NCBI GenBank assembly: GCA_037576215.1
Contig: JBANDB010000007.1
Location: 2,759,001-2,823,000, forward strand
Reading direction: 5' to 3'
Source: Armillaria gallica
Lineage: Eukaryota > Basidiomycota > Agaricomycetes > Agaricales > Physalacriaceae
DNA: 64,000 nt
Part shown: piece by piece, positions 1-10,489 of the stretch
How the letters are laid out: the number at the start of each line of letters is the position of its first letter
Position numbering within the stretch: the first letter of the stretch is position 1
Notes under the pieces: model-generated
What the model saw: the letters and a program-made list of their open reading frames with translations, nothing else
What the model was told of the DNA's origin: nothing
The model's database searches: none
Position numbers and translations under genes: made by a program

Positions 1-10
1 GGATTTATAG
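1..10 (+). CDS. Last codons of an upstream NACHT (NLR) paralogue
   Basis: The first ten bases match the last ten of NLR-A at 19,241-19,250 (Asp-Leu-stop), and the match continues without a difference for about 100 bases into the 3' flank. The simplest reading is that a further tandem NACHT gene ends here and lies otherwise left of the window. Nothing can be said about its intactness. Confidence 0.6.
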
Positions 11-299
11 AATATTCGTCTGTATTCAATATTGTACGATACATCTACCTCACTCGCGCTCCCCTGGCACCACGATTCGAAAATCATTGAGCGCCAATCA
101 AAATTCAAGTATTAGGAAATAAACCATACGAAAATTTAAGTTCAATTGAATCGAACGTTGTCTCCTGAATTTAGAAGACAACGATTGCAATAGTTCATCA
201 TAGCATAGATACACCCAGGATCGCAACGCCAAGCTCTTGTGGTATCGCACAAGTAGTCATCGAAGTTTAAGCAGTGGTTGTTCCTACGTAGTGTGTAAG

Positions 300-1020
300 C
301 ACCAGAAAACATGAGACGAGGTAAGAAACGAACTTATGGCGTGGTGCTTTGATGGCAGCAACCTTGACTTTCTTTTCAGAATTGCGCTTGGCAATGAGAG
401 CGCTAAGAGATGGATTGGCGAGAAAACAGAAGCAGAAACAGAATACTCACTCATACTCAGACTTCTGCTCCTTCTGGTGCTCCAATTTTCTGCGCTTGAT
501 GGAGCGGAGGTGACGACAGCTCTGGAAGCGGATGGGAGTAACAAGACGCTGAATCTTGGGAGCCTCTTCACGTTCTCTTTCTTCCCGCTCTTCACCTCCT
601 GACAGATAACATGCTTGCGGACATCATCCTCCTTCGACAAGTTGAACATCTTGCGGATATTCGTCGCTCACTTGGGACCGAGGCGCTTGGGAAGGATGGT
701 GTCAGTGAGGCCGGGGAGTTCTGAATTCGCGTCAGGACAAGTGGAAAACGAAGATAAAAGTGTACGCACCAGCATTTCCCAGTTTCACGATGACCAAACT
801 CAACACAGCAATATCCGGGCCCACTGTGCATCCACGCACAGACATTCGCTTCCTCTCATCCGTCCTGCGAGTGCGATACATGACTGGCCATTGGACAACA
901 ACAGACAGACACGATAGGGGAGGAGCACAGACTGCTTCATCGGAAAACCCTGCTTGCCGATTCTTCCAGTAATCCAGAAAACGTATCCCTTGAGCTCGTC
1001 AGGAATGCTTCGATCTAAGG
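300..1020 (-). pseudogene. RPS6: Ribosomal protein eS6 pseudogene, copy 1
   Basis: Read on the minus strand this is recognisably cytosolic 40S protein eS6. From 5' to 3' it shows DELKGY and KQGFPMKQ (about 1,010-925), then LTDT and [10 protein letters not shown] (about 715-610), then [20 protein letters not shown] sequence in another frame, then a C-terminal piece rich in Lys and Ala. Two introns are still present (about 721-769 and 403-450) with GT/AG ends, so this is a DNA-level duplicate and not a retrocopy. Frameshifts and a short deletion after [10 protein letters not shown] break the protein, and no first exon was found. The same deletion occurs in copies 3 and 5, so the lesion predates the tandem duplication. 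Confidence 0.85.
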
Positions 1021-1269
1021 CATTGGGATGCTATTGGCATATAAGCATGCTTGGTTTTTGAATGAGCGGTCTGACCGCTAGGACCGCTGAGAAGGAAAGA
1101 AGAGGAACAAAGTCGGTGGTTCACGGGAGAGACAAGTCAGTGCGGATACTGGGTACAGTCCGGAGTCCGAAAGTCTGAAAGTGTCGACTGTGGGAACAGC
1201 CTTTGTCACCCGCGCGCTCATCGACATCCTCTTAGCACGTCACTGGCGCCATCGTAAACTCACCTGAAC

Positions 1270-2860
1270 CGGCGACGATCTCTTGGGTTCCCTTCCCTCG
1301 GACATTAGACCTCGCAGACACGCACCTCCCTGCTGGCTCTCTCTAGAGTACAATTCACGCGGAGCCTTTAGAAGAGCAACTCGGATAGCGAGACTACCGC
1401 CAGCACAACCAGTCGTTGTTGATGTTGGCGTCAGCCACTATCTGTGCGTGCAGACTATGTCTAACAGCCACCGTTGTTTGAGCCAGAGCAAGTGCCAACC
1501 ACCGAGCGACTCATGGCTCTGTCGCATGTAGACCCTTCTTGGTGCGTTACTCATTCTCAGGCGCTTATACGCTGTTGATGCAATCTTTAGTATGCATCAT
1601 TACTTCCTCTTTGCACTGTCAGCACAACTCAGCGTGGCCTTATCGACGCTCGTCGCAACTCGGACTCTAGACATTGCCTCCGCGGACTCGACAAGTGCTC
1701 TTCGGCTCTCGAGCTACAATCCTCCACATAGACTAGGACGTCAACTAAAACCATGGCTCAGGACTTCCGCAACTCGTATGAAAGGGCATCTCATTCATCG
1801 TGAGTGCGTCGTTGGTCTACTGCCATAGTTTCATTGACCCATTTCTAGGCAGTTTTGGATCGTCTTATTATGGTTCCTCCTCCCGTTAGCGCTTTAGCCT
1901 TTGTCTTCGTATCTATGTTATACGATAGTGCCCGCCCGTATGCTTCATTCTGGATCTCATCGTTTTTGGCGCACAAGGAAGATTGAACTCCATAAGACTT
2001 AGGATTACCGAAGGTGTGCTCTCTTTTTATTCACACCACGTTTTCTCATCGACTAAGCAATGTCGTTCAACCGCAAGATGCTTGGCTCATACGTGTCATG
2101 AATGCGTACTTCGACTGAGTACTATGCAGAATTCGCACTCGAATAGTATGCGGCACAGATGGCCCTCTAGTGGATTCGGGGTGCGTCAGTTCTCCTTTCG
2201 ATGTTTTATTTGGAACTAATCAACGCCGCGATGTTGGTAGACTCGTATTCATTGCCCATTCCTTCGTCGACAACCATCGCGAAGTAGAACATACCTTCAT
2301 TGACCATACTCGCCTTGCCACCGGACACTACCACCGACCTGCAAAGCACGCCAATGAAGACTATCCGTTCATCTTGCAGGACGGCGACTATCCACTCACC
2401 TTGACGGATGACGACATCCCAAGTATTCTGAGTAATAACTGTTGCTTCGCAGATGTTTTCTACAAGCGGAAGAGTATGGTTGATATCTTGCATAATCGAG
2501 CGTTGTTGGTACAAATCCCCATCGTAGTGCGTACCCTATTCTCTCGAGGTGCACCCCCTGTTTGATTGGCGTAGTTAGGTACTCGGACATGTCTTTTACA
2601 TGCCGCTATGGACACAGACAGTGATTTCAGCCCAGACAGAGTTTTAATTTTTGAGGAAAAGTTTTGTTGGTTAGTCTCAGTATGGCCTACTAGTCTATTC
2701 ATTGACAGCCCGTTAAGGTTTCCATGGTGTTCGTCGAAGCAACGGGCGCCCTGCATGTCTCTTAGTTGGGCCGAGTCACTCGGGAACCAGTTCAAGGCTA
2801 CAGCGCCAGACCCAATGTGAGGCCTCCAAGTTGCCGCTACATCTCCTCACCGACCTTGAA
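1270..2860. repeat. Repeat block P, copy 1 (unit 1)
   Basis: This block is shared with 7,040-8,720, 24,570-26,060 and 37,560-39,010. Plus-strand frames in all copies carry the same broken phrases (for example ALSAQLS, ALRLSSY, YPLTLTDDD), with different stops and shifts in each copy. This suggests an old protein gene, now dead, that I do not recognise. Confidence 0.6.
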
Positions 2861-3360
2861 GCTTCGGCGCCAAGCCTCTCACTCATACTCATACTTCTGC
2901 TCCTTCTGGTGCCCAACTTTCTGCGCTTGACGGAACGGAGGTGACGACGGCGCTGGAGACAGATGAGAGCAACGAGACGCTGGACCCTGAGAGCCTTGGT
3001 ATAAGGCTTCGTGTTCTCGGTCTTCTCTCCCGACGAATAACGTAGGGACATCATCCTCTTTGGACAAGTTCGCGGATGCTTGTTGCCTGTTTAGGGCCAA
3101 AGATTTCTGAATTCGCGTCAGTAGAAGTAGAAAACGAAGATAAAAGCATGATAAAAGTGTTCACAGCGGCCTCTCCCGATGACCAAACTCATGCACAAGA
3201 TAACTCTCGCTTCCTCTCACCCACCCGGCGAGTATGATAGCGTAAGTGGCTGTTGGACGACAACAGACGGACACGGTAAGGGAGGAATATGCTTACCAGT
3301 ATCGTACATAATCGGAAGACATATTCCTTGAGAACGTCAGGAGTACTTCGTTTTAGGGCG
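2840..3360 (-). pseudogene. RPS6: Ribosomal protein eS6 pseudogene, copy 2
   Basis: This second, more diverged eS6 copy in unit 1 lies behind block P. Minus-strand frames give NLSKEDDV, then KPYTKALRVQRLV and RRRHLRSVKRRKL, then HQKEQKYEYE, and further upstream RRVGERKRE. At least two frameshifts separate these pieces. It keeps the KPYTKA segment that copies 1, 3 and 5 have lost, so it branched off before that deletion. It has no counterpart at the same place in units 2 and 3. Confidence 0.75.
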
Positions 3361-3439
3361 TTGGGGCTGCTATTGGCATATAGCTATGCTTGGTTTGTGA
3401 ATAAGCGGTCCCACTGCTGAGTATTATAAAATACGCAGA

Positions 3440-4170
3440 GAAAGAAGTCAGCGGTTCATCGGAGAGGTGCTAACCGGGCTTCCATCTTTGCGTTTTCTCT
3501 GTTCCGTATATCATCGTCATTCGTCACCCTTTCGAACAAGCCCCTGCTTCTCAGATCAAGACTTTGATACATCCTGCCTCAATCGGCGTCTCCTGCTTGT
3601 GCCGGCGAATCAATACTGTAGTATCTACTCTTCCCAAAGACGGGCTGTAACGACTCACGACCTTGCCCAGCTTCCCGCCAACAGTCTTAGCTTTAGCTGG
3701 TCTGTCGTTCAACAGCGTTGCCTGTAAAGCGACAGTTGGTGACTAACTAGAGTCTGCTCGCTGATTATATATGTCGTCAGTGCATGCTTCTGTTGCGGAC
3801 GCTGATGTCTGCAAGAAACGGCAGCTCCAGGATGGCCTGGATTTCGACAGTATATCATTACCCTTCAATATGGAATAGAGCCATTCTCTTTGCCTGTGAA
3901 GACCTCGAACATCTTAGTGCGATTCTGAACATCTTCCCGAATCCCGAATGCGGTACATATAACCTTTCGAAATATGCGAGATGAAGATCACTTTCGCAGT
4001 GACTAGCCTAACATCGTGTTTCGTCTTCATTGCCCTTTGTCCGCGCGTAATCGATTCTCAACGGCGAAGAAGTCTTTTCTTGTAAATCGTGATCGTCTCT
4101 GTTTACACCGTTTGGTGCCGCCACGAAACTTCAAACAATTCTCAAAGATTCTCTTTGATCACTCTTTTTC
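3440..4170. repeat. Repeat block R, copy 1 (unit 1, eS6 side)
   Basis: Block R recurs at 10,490-11,640, 20,320-21,590, 27,790-28,990, 34,780-35,040 (start only) and 40,960-42,090. It starts with a conserved stretch around 'gaccggataaacccgggctt' in the better copies and ends near 'ccttgtccgcatagt'. Frames are short and inconsistent between copies. No gene can be called. Confidence 0.55.
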
Positions 4171-4176
4171 CAAAAG

Positions 4177-4262
4177 AAAAAAGAATCTGCATCCATAAAT
4201 CTCCTGGTGGGACTTGAACCCAGGTACACCGGCTACTAGTACTAATATACCACTAGAGACTT
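4177..4262 (-). ncRNA. tRNA-headed module 1a (candidate Pol III unit)
   Basis: On the minus strand the D-arm/A-box region reads TAGTGGTATATTAGT and the B box reads GGGTTCAAGTCCC with a normal 7-nt T loop. A run of six T follows about 20 nt later. The acceptor ends do not pair properly, so this is not an ordinary tRNA. Unlike the other modules it has no clear GC hairpin. Confidence 0.4.
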
Positions 4263-4378
4263 AAGGTTCGAGTTCGTCGATATCATTTAAGTAACGGCCA
4301 GACTCAGGCATGCACATGAATGTTTGAACCCCCGAAGCGGTGCACTGGGAGAATAATGCGCCACGAAGCAAAGGGAAC

Positions 4379-4503
4379 AAAAAACACAACATACGCCCTC
4401 TCGGCTGCCAGGAGGGCGTATAGTGCGATCTCTCTCGCTGGGAATCGAACCCAACAGGAGAAAGCGACGTCACACGCTTCCTCGGTACGCCATCAGGGAG
4501 CTG
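4379..4503 (-). ncRNA. tRNA-headed hairpin module 1b
   Basis: Minus-strand order is A-box-like TGATGGCGTACCG, B box GGGTTCGATTCCC (a perfect consensus), then a perfect 10-bp stem (4,391-4,400 with 4,412-4,421) and a T6 run. The boxed sequence TTTGCATAAA lies upstream near 4,535-4,545. The syntenic copy is 21,810-21,930. Confidence 0.5.
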
Positions 4504-4788
4504 TTACTAGGTTTTACTGTGAGCCGTCCATTATTTATGCAAACGACGTGTTGCTCGTTGAGGAGGGTGACCGCCAAAGTTAAATTACGCTGATTCTCTT
4601 GAGGAATCGCCTGAGTAGGAGCCTGCATACGAGTGCTAGAGAGGAACTGAGATTCACAAAACGAAATGAATAACGAGACTCCAGAGCGTGTATATACTGA
4701 CAGACAATAGATCAACTAGATGTGATAGGAAAAAAAATTAAACCTTACCGTCCATGGCCTCGAATCTGGGAGGACGATGTTTCCAAGC

Positions 4789-4913
4789 AAAAAGTCTCGC
4801 AACGCACACCCTCACCCTCCCATCCTTGGGAGGGCGCGCGCTCCGATCTCTCTGGCTGGGAATCGAACCCGACCTTCGCAGCCCACGCTTCGCGATATGC
4901 CAACAGAGAGCTG
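4789..4913 (-). ncRNA. tRNA-headed hairpin module 1c
   Basis: The minus strand shows the B box GGGTTCGATTCCC, a stem of ccctccc (4,815-4,821) with gggaggg (4,828-4,834), and a T5 run. The upstream box is at about 4,950-4,966. Syntenic copies are at 22,230 and 35,354. Confidence 0.5.
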
Positions 4914-5260
4914 GGTAGATCAAACGTCGCTAGGCCCATATCGCTGTGGTGGTTCGTTTAGGTAAATGGATCCGCAGATGCGAAGTGCACTGTACGCCTC
5001 CTCGGGAGTCTGCAGCATATATCTTGAATCGATGGCCTAAAGCCACAGTCGTCTTTGTTTGAAGAAACCGCCGCATATCGTTGGAAGGTGAAAAATGAAC
5101 AGAGGCTATTTGCCTCGCATATGAAATCGACAAGTGTGAGGCCTACGATGGAAATTAGTCGCGAGGCTCAGAAAGAACCGCTGAGTACGAGGGCTTGCCC
5201 GTAATTACATTATAGATAGTCAGTCTTCCAGGTTCCTAAACACCAGAAGCAACATGAAGC

Positions 5261-5386
5261 AAAAGGCTTCACAACATACGCCCTGCCGTATTGAGCAGGA
5301 CGTGTGTTGCGATCTCTCTCGCAGGGAATTGAACCCAGCTACGTGGAGCGATGAGGCCGCTTCCCCAATATACCATCAGAAAGTTG
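5261..5386 (-). ncRNA. tRNA-headed hairpin module 1d
   Basis: The minus strand shows the A box TGATGGTATATTGG and B box GGGTTCAATTCCC, then a stem whose CCTGC/GCAGG pairs replace the CCTCC/GGAGG of other modules, then a T4 run. Swapped base pairs in the stem hint at conserved structure. Syntenic copies are at 22,676 and 35,816. Confidence 0.5.
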
Positions 5387-5797
5387 ATGGCCCGTCCTAC
5401 AGTGGACTGTATCAGAGCCGGCCTACCACGCATGTAAAGACGCCGTCGAAGAAGCGAGAGCGGGCCGTAAATTGCGGCTGACACAATGGAAGCCTGCCGT
5501 TCCGAACCAGAGTGTTTAGGATGGGAACAGGGAGAAAAGGAGCTGAACAAGGAGCACTGAATGAGGGACACAGGATACAGTGAGCTAGCTGGATGCGAAA
5601 CGAACGGAGGAAACCCACACATTCAAGATACATGGCAACACCTCTGGAGAAGATGGACCAGAGCGAATACTTCCCCAAGGTTTGGGGCGACTCGGAAAAT
5701 TGGTGATAGATGTGTTGACGCCAAAGGGATACAAAGACTGGACTTGATAATGGTATGCCGAGCTGGAGATTAGAACAAAGAATGTTCCGCCCTGGAC

Positions 5798-5921
5798 AAA
5801 AACAATGCGCAGCACACGCCCTCCTTTCTTAGGGAGGGCGTGCGCTACGATACCTCTTGCTGGGAGTCGAACCTAGCTCGCGGAGCGAATGACACGTGTC
5901 CCCAATATGCCAGTAGAGAGA
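5798..5921 (-). ncRNA. tRNA-headed hairpin module 1e
   Basis: This is one of the cleanest copies. The A box TGGCATATTGG differs from TGGCNNAGTGG at one base, the B box GGTTCGACTCC is a perfect consensus, the stem is a perfect 10 bp (5,815-5,824 with 5,833-5,842), and a T5 run closes it. The upstream box is at about 5,945-5,957. The block upstream on the minus strand is S. Confidence 0.55.
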
Positions 5922-5929
5922 TGAGGCTT

Positions 5930-6780
5930 CGCTGGCATTAAGATGTCGTCGTTTACGTGGATGAGCAAGCTCATGTACGCTGTGCCCCATGCTCAGGGTG
6001 CGCAATCGCGTCGATGCGGAAGAGTAATGGTGACTCGAAAGACAGATTAAAATGGCCGTTAAAGAGGTAGTCCGTGATGATGACTCGTTTCGACAGCGAG
6101 GGTTCACTGATATGGTGAAGAGTCTCTGCAGAGATCTTGGATATGGCGATGTCGAACGTTAGCCGGGGATGTCGTCGATGCCAACTGGTAGTCTTGCACG
6201 GCCAAGTGGAGACAGGGACGGAGAGCGATGTGACGCTGTGAAACATATCCAGAAGACTTGACGTGAACGGATGTCCGGGTTCGCATGAGCTGAGACTCGA
6301 GGAAACGCGGCGACAAGGAAGAATGACGATCTGTGACGTCGGAAGCTTGGTGGAACTCTTATGGAACCCGATACGGGCTGGTTCCATGAGCCACTCTGGG
6401 TGTTGGCCACTCCGGGAAGAGCGATTCCGATAGAGGTGGCACCCTTCAGTGATGACAATACAGGTCAGAGTAGGCGCCTGCGCTTTCGTCCCCTGCACAC
6501 CAGTCGCTGGTGGGTCCAACCGCGAGCTTTCTCTCAGCACCGAGTCTAGCTCCTCCTCCTCCTCGCCCGTTAAGTATTGCATGCGCATTCACGGGTGGAT
6601 AGCAAGTTTGAGGAGATTGGGGGCAAGATCGCGGTTGTTTGCGGAAGGGAGATAGTCACTAGCCACGGATGTATAGTTGCCACTAAAATGTCAGTGATCT
6701 CTCAGGCGGCCTGTGCGAGAAGCTAGTCGATGTGACTATCTGAGGTCGCAGGAAATCGAGTCTGCATCCACGCGTCAATC
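5930..6780. repeat. Repeat block S, copy 1 (unit 1)
   Basis: This block is shared with 23,310-24,250 and 36,500-37,340. A 205-codon minus-strand frame is open in this copy only (5,971-6,588). In the other copies the same region is cut by shifts and stops, so I treat it as a chance or dead frame. No family is recognised. Confidence 0.5.
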
Positions 6781-7040
6781 AAACGAGGATAACAGCATGA
6801 CGGACTCGACGCACGGTGCAAAGTTGGTTTATTTGAGATATTGCTTGGAGCGGCCGCGGAGAAAGGGTGGTCGTCTAATCCGCGAATATCAATGGCGCAG
6901 AATCATAGGAGTGTTGAGACGGCCGAGTAGTGGAAAGCATACAGAGGTCGGTGTGTGGTCCGAAGCCCGAAAGTGCTATTGCCACGGTCTCGCTCATCCT
7001 CTAAGCCGTCACTGACGCCATCTTAAACCCACCTGGACCG
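6780..7040. repeat. Spacer shared between units
   Basis: This stretch is related to 1,076-1,270, 24,250-24,570, 37,340-37,560 and 50,380-50,540, with a shared motif around 'gtccgaagtctgaaagtctg' variants. No gene or site is seen. Confidence 0.45.
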
Positions 7041-8720
7041 ACGACAATTTCTTGGGCTCACTTCCCTCGGATGTTAGACCTCGTCGAAATGCACCACCCT
7101 GCCGGCCCTCTCTGGAGTACGATTTCCATTGAGCCTTTGGAAACCCGGATAGCGAGACTACTGCCGGCTCCCTCTGTGGACAACCAGTCGTTGATGTTGG
7201 CATCCGCCACTATCTGGGAGCGTAGACTGGGTTTAGCAGATACAGCCGCCACTTTGAGCCAGACCTAGTGCCGACCTCCGAGCGAGACTCATGGCTCTAT
7301 TGCACAGACGCTTCTTGGTGCGTTATCTATTCTCAGGCGTTTCATGCTGTTGATATAATCATTAGTGTGCATCACTAGTTCACCTATCTAGCATGCTCCT
7401 TGCACTGTCAGCACAACTCAGCCTGGCCTTATCGACGCTCGTCGCAACTCGGGCTTTACACATTGCGGCATCCCCGACAAATGCTCTTCGGCTCTCGAGC
7501 TACCATGCCCCAGGACTTCTGCAACCCGTATTAACAAGCAACCCATCCATCGTGAGTGTCGTTGATCCATTGGCATATTTTCATTGACACATCTCTAGGC
7601 AGTTTTGCTCGTTCTATTATCGTTCCTCCTCCCGTTAGCCTTCGGCTTCGTATCCGCCCGTACACTTAATTCTGGATCTCTTCATTTCGGCGTGCAAGGA
7701 AGATTAGACTCCATGAGTTTTGGGATTGTGGGAGGTGTGCTCCCTTTTTATATACTCCGCGTTTTCTCACTGAATAATCCCGTTCAAGATGATTGGCTCA
7801 TACTATTTGTCATGAAGTACTTCAAGAAATCGACATCGACTGGCGTACTACACAGAATTCGTACTCGGTTAGCATGCGGCACAGATGGCCAGCTAGTGGA
7901 TTCGGGGTGCGTCAACTCTCCTTGGGCTGTTTTCATTTGGAACTGATCAATGCCGCGATGTTAGTAGACTCTGCATTCATTGCCCATTCCTTCATCGACA
8001 ATCCATCGCGAAATTTTGTTTAGAATACGTCTTCATCGACCTTACTCACCTTGTCATCGACCTGCAAGGCACGACCATGAAGAATATCCGTTCATCGGCA
8101 ACTATCCACTCACCTTGACGGATGACGATTTCCCAAGCACGCGCCAATTCTGGTACGCAACTCCAGAGGCAACACTGGTGTTGCAAGTTCAGAGAAAAGA
8201 CGGCACGCGGTCTGTATGCCTATCCTCAGCAACATTTTCTGGTGATTCTCCTGAAAGCTCTGCACGCATTTGGTCATTGCGAACGTGCGTAGCAATAACG
8301 GTTGCTTCGCAGACATTTTCTGCAAGCGGGAGAGTAGGGTCGATACTCTCCATAATCCAGCGTTTCGGTACAAAGTGCGTACCCTATCCCTTTAAAGTGC
8401 ACTCCCTGTTTGATTGGCAGATTTAAGCACGTGAACATGTCTTTTACGTGCCGCTATGGACATGGACGACGATTTCAGCACAGTCGGGGTCTTAATTTCT
8501 AAGGAAAAGTTCTGCAGGTTAGCCCCTGTGCGGTCTACTACTTAGTTATTCGCTGACAATCCGTTAGGGTTTCCATGGCGTTCGTCGAAGCAACGGGCGT
8601 CCTGCTTGTCTCTTAGTTGGGCCGAGTCACTCGGAACCAGTTCAAGGCTACAGCGCTAGACCCAGTGTGAGGCCTACAAGTTACCGCTACGCCTGCTTGC
8701 CGACCTTCAAGCATTCAAGC
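7040..8720. repeat. Repeat block P, copy 2 (unit 1)
   Basis: This second block P in unit 1 shows that the unit has an extra internal duplication of P plus eS6. The longest plus-strand frames (7,605-7,946 and 7,980-8,426) contain phrases such as STSTGVLHRIRTRL and FWYATPEATLVLQVQRKDG that recur, broken differently, in the other copies. It looks like the remains of one protein gene. A BTB-like resemblance was considered but is too weak to claim. Confidence 0.55.
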
Positions 8721-9640
8721 CCGCAGAAGTTCGCTCCTGAAGGCTTGCGAGCTCTAAAAGGCACTGCTCCCCCAATCATTGCTTCTGATATCGCACACCC
8801 AAGTTTTGCGGCGTTTTTTCGTCGGCTACTGAAACGTCAAAAGGCGAATCCTAGATGGCCGGGACGGTGACTTGGACCAACAGATGACCCGAATCACAGC
8901 GATGCACGCATTACAGTCATTCCTGTCCACCTTCATATCTCCCTAAAACCGTGATAATCTCCCTCGCCACTTCCCTTCTTCAATGTTGGTTTTCGTTCCT
9001 TGCAAGCTCGGAGAATCTTTCATGGGCGCTCTCAGCCTTGTCTATCAAATTTCGGTGCTGTTCCGTCTTTCCTTATTTTGCGATGCTCCAGTTCGCTTTG
9101 ATACCCCGCCTGAGATACGGCATCACATTGACAGAGCTGCATCAGCTTTGACTGACAATGCCGTCGTTGTGTCGCCAGCCGTTGGGATCCATCCAAATCG
9201 GGGCCGGATCGGATTTCTCCTGGCGCACAAAAAGTAGGGCATCGAGCTTAAAAGGAATGGGAATCGTTTGGACGGCGGTCATAATCCAACTCGAAAACTA
9301 CGCGCGATGGCTTCAGGAAGGAGATATGGCTTGGTATACCTTTGTGGACTATCGGGTGACGCGACCTGTACACTCGCATCTAGGTACGATAATCTGTTGA
9401 TTCTCGTTTTCAGACGGGCTTACACGTATTTTTGCTCCCAGACATTTGGTATCTATATCATGTCGTTTTTGAGGACAAGTACAAAGAATATGTTATCATT
9501 CAAGGATTGGATCTGTCCTTCATATGCCATGGTTGTTTGCCCAAGACGTAAGGCCAGCTCATAGCGGATTTCGATGAATACTGTGTTTGGTTCTTATGAA
9601 CATTCTTAACGACATTGTTTCATAGTACTTATAATGCATG
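8720..9640. repeat. Repeat block Q, copy 1 (unit 1)
   Basis: This block is shared with 26,060-26,960 and 39,010-39,900. The three copies preserve different fragments of what seems to be one plus-strand protein (FVDYRVTRPVHSH here, DILHLYHVVFDDKF in copy 2, SWIGFLLAYKEWG in copy 3). All are broken, and no family is recognised. Confidence 0.5.
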
Positions 9641-9867
9641 AGTTTAGAGTTTAGAAAACCGGTTTGCGGTCTCAACAAGGAACACCGGGGTTCCATGTGA
9701 ACGGCGTTTAAAGACGATGCGTTCATGAGATACGACTTCTCCTGTACAGTTACCTGTCGCCTTTTACAGTGAAGGCCCTGTGTTATAAAGGAAGTGGTGC
9801 ACCATTTAAGTTATAGATTCACGAAAACGGAGTCATTTTGGCATCCCGAGTTATATCCATGATGGGT

Positions 9868-9965
9868 AAAAATGTTATACGCTTAGGATTTCCGACCCCT
9901 CCGTGGATCGAATCCAATGTACGGCCACGCACCGTCTTGCCGTCCGTTATACCACAAGAGCTTGG
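9868..9965 (-). ncRNA. tRNA-headed module 1f
   Basis: The minus strand shows the A box TTGTGGTATAACGG and B box GGATTCGATCC, with a T5 run about 30 nt after the head. No clear GC hairpin is seen. The acceptor arm does not pair, so it is not a functional tRNA. The syntenic copy is 40,315-40,412. Confidence 0.4.
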
Positions 9966-10104
9966 AATCACATTGTTAACATCAGTATAGCACCACGACG
10001 TACCGTACTACTACGAGCTCAGCGCCGGACTCTGGAGGAGATGAACTTGCTGGAAGACCTGTTTCCACAGGTGACTAACGTAGATATGCAAGGACAAAGC
10101 TACA

Positions 10105-10224
10105 ATAAGTAGCATGAGCTCTGAAGAGGGCATATCTTGCGATTCCTCTGACTGGGGATAGAGCCCAGCTATTCCACATAGGCGCTTCCCCCGGACCTGT
10201 ACCGGGACGTCATTAGAGAGTTAA
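10105..10224 (-). ncRNA. tRNA-headed module 1g (degenerate)
   Basis: The minus strand shows a B-box-like GGCTCTATCCC and an A-box region interrupted by a CCCGGTACAGGTCCGGG duplication. The T run is only T3 here, so this copy is probably dead. The syntenic copy at 40,549-40,666 is cleaner. The upstream box is at about 10,250-10,266. Confidence 0.35.
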
Positions 10225-10489
10225 GAAGGGCTTGCAGTGATAGCATTGTTCGTCGTTTAGGTAAACCAAGATACAGGCAACATCACACAGAGAGTAGAAC
10301 TAGCCAGTGCATATTCAGGGAGGTCGTGAAAAAGTCGCCGTGTTTGAACCTTAGGGAGAGGGAGAAAGCGAGCGCTACGATCGTCGATGTAGTGTCGTGG
10401 TCCCGATGCGCTGCTCTCCTTGTACAGAACATTTCGATTTAGGGAAATATGGAAATATAGATATACATGATCTGTAAATGAGTGTTCCA

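Noticed and set aside
4200..4262. Genuine tRNA gene
   Set aside because: The T arm is canonical but the 5' and 3' acceptor strands do not pair and no clear anticodon arm forms; the same holds for the other modules.
5971..6588. 205-codon minus-strand gene in block S
   Set aside because: Open in one of three copies only; the other two copies have shifts and stops at different places, and no family is recognised.
5971..7015. Functional protein genes between array units
   Set aside because: Frames in duplicated blocks are not conserved between copies, so they are not reported as CDS.
8100..8300. BTB domain in block P
   Set aside because: A faint resemblance of FWYATPEATLVLQVQ to fungal BTB openings, but no further BTB motif and all copies broken.
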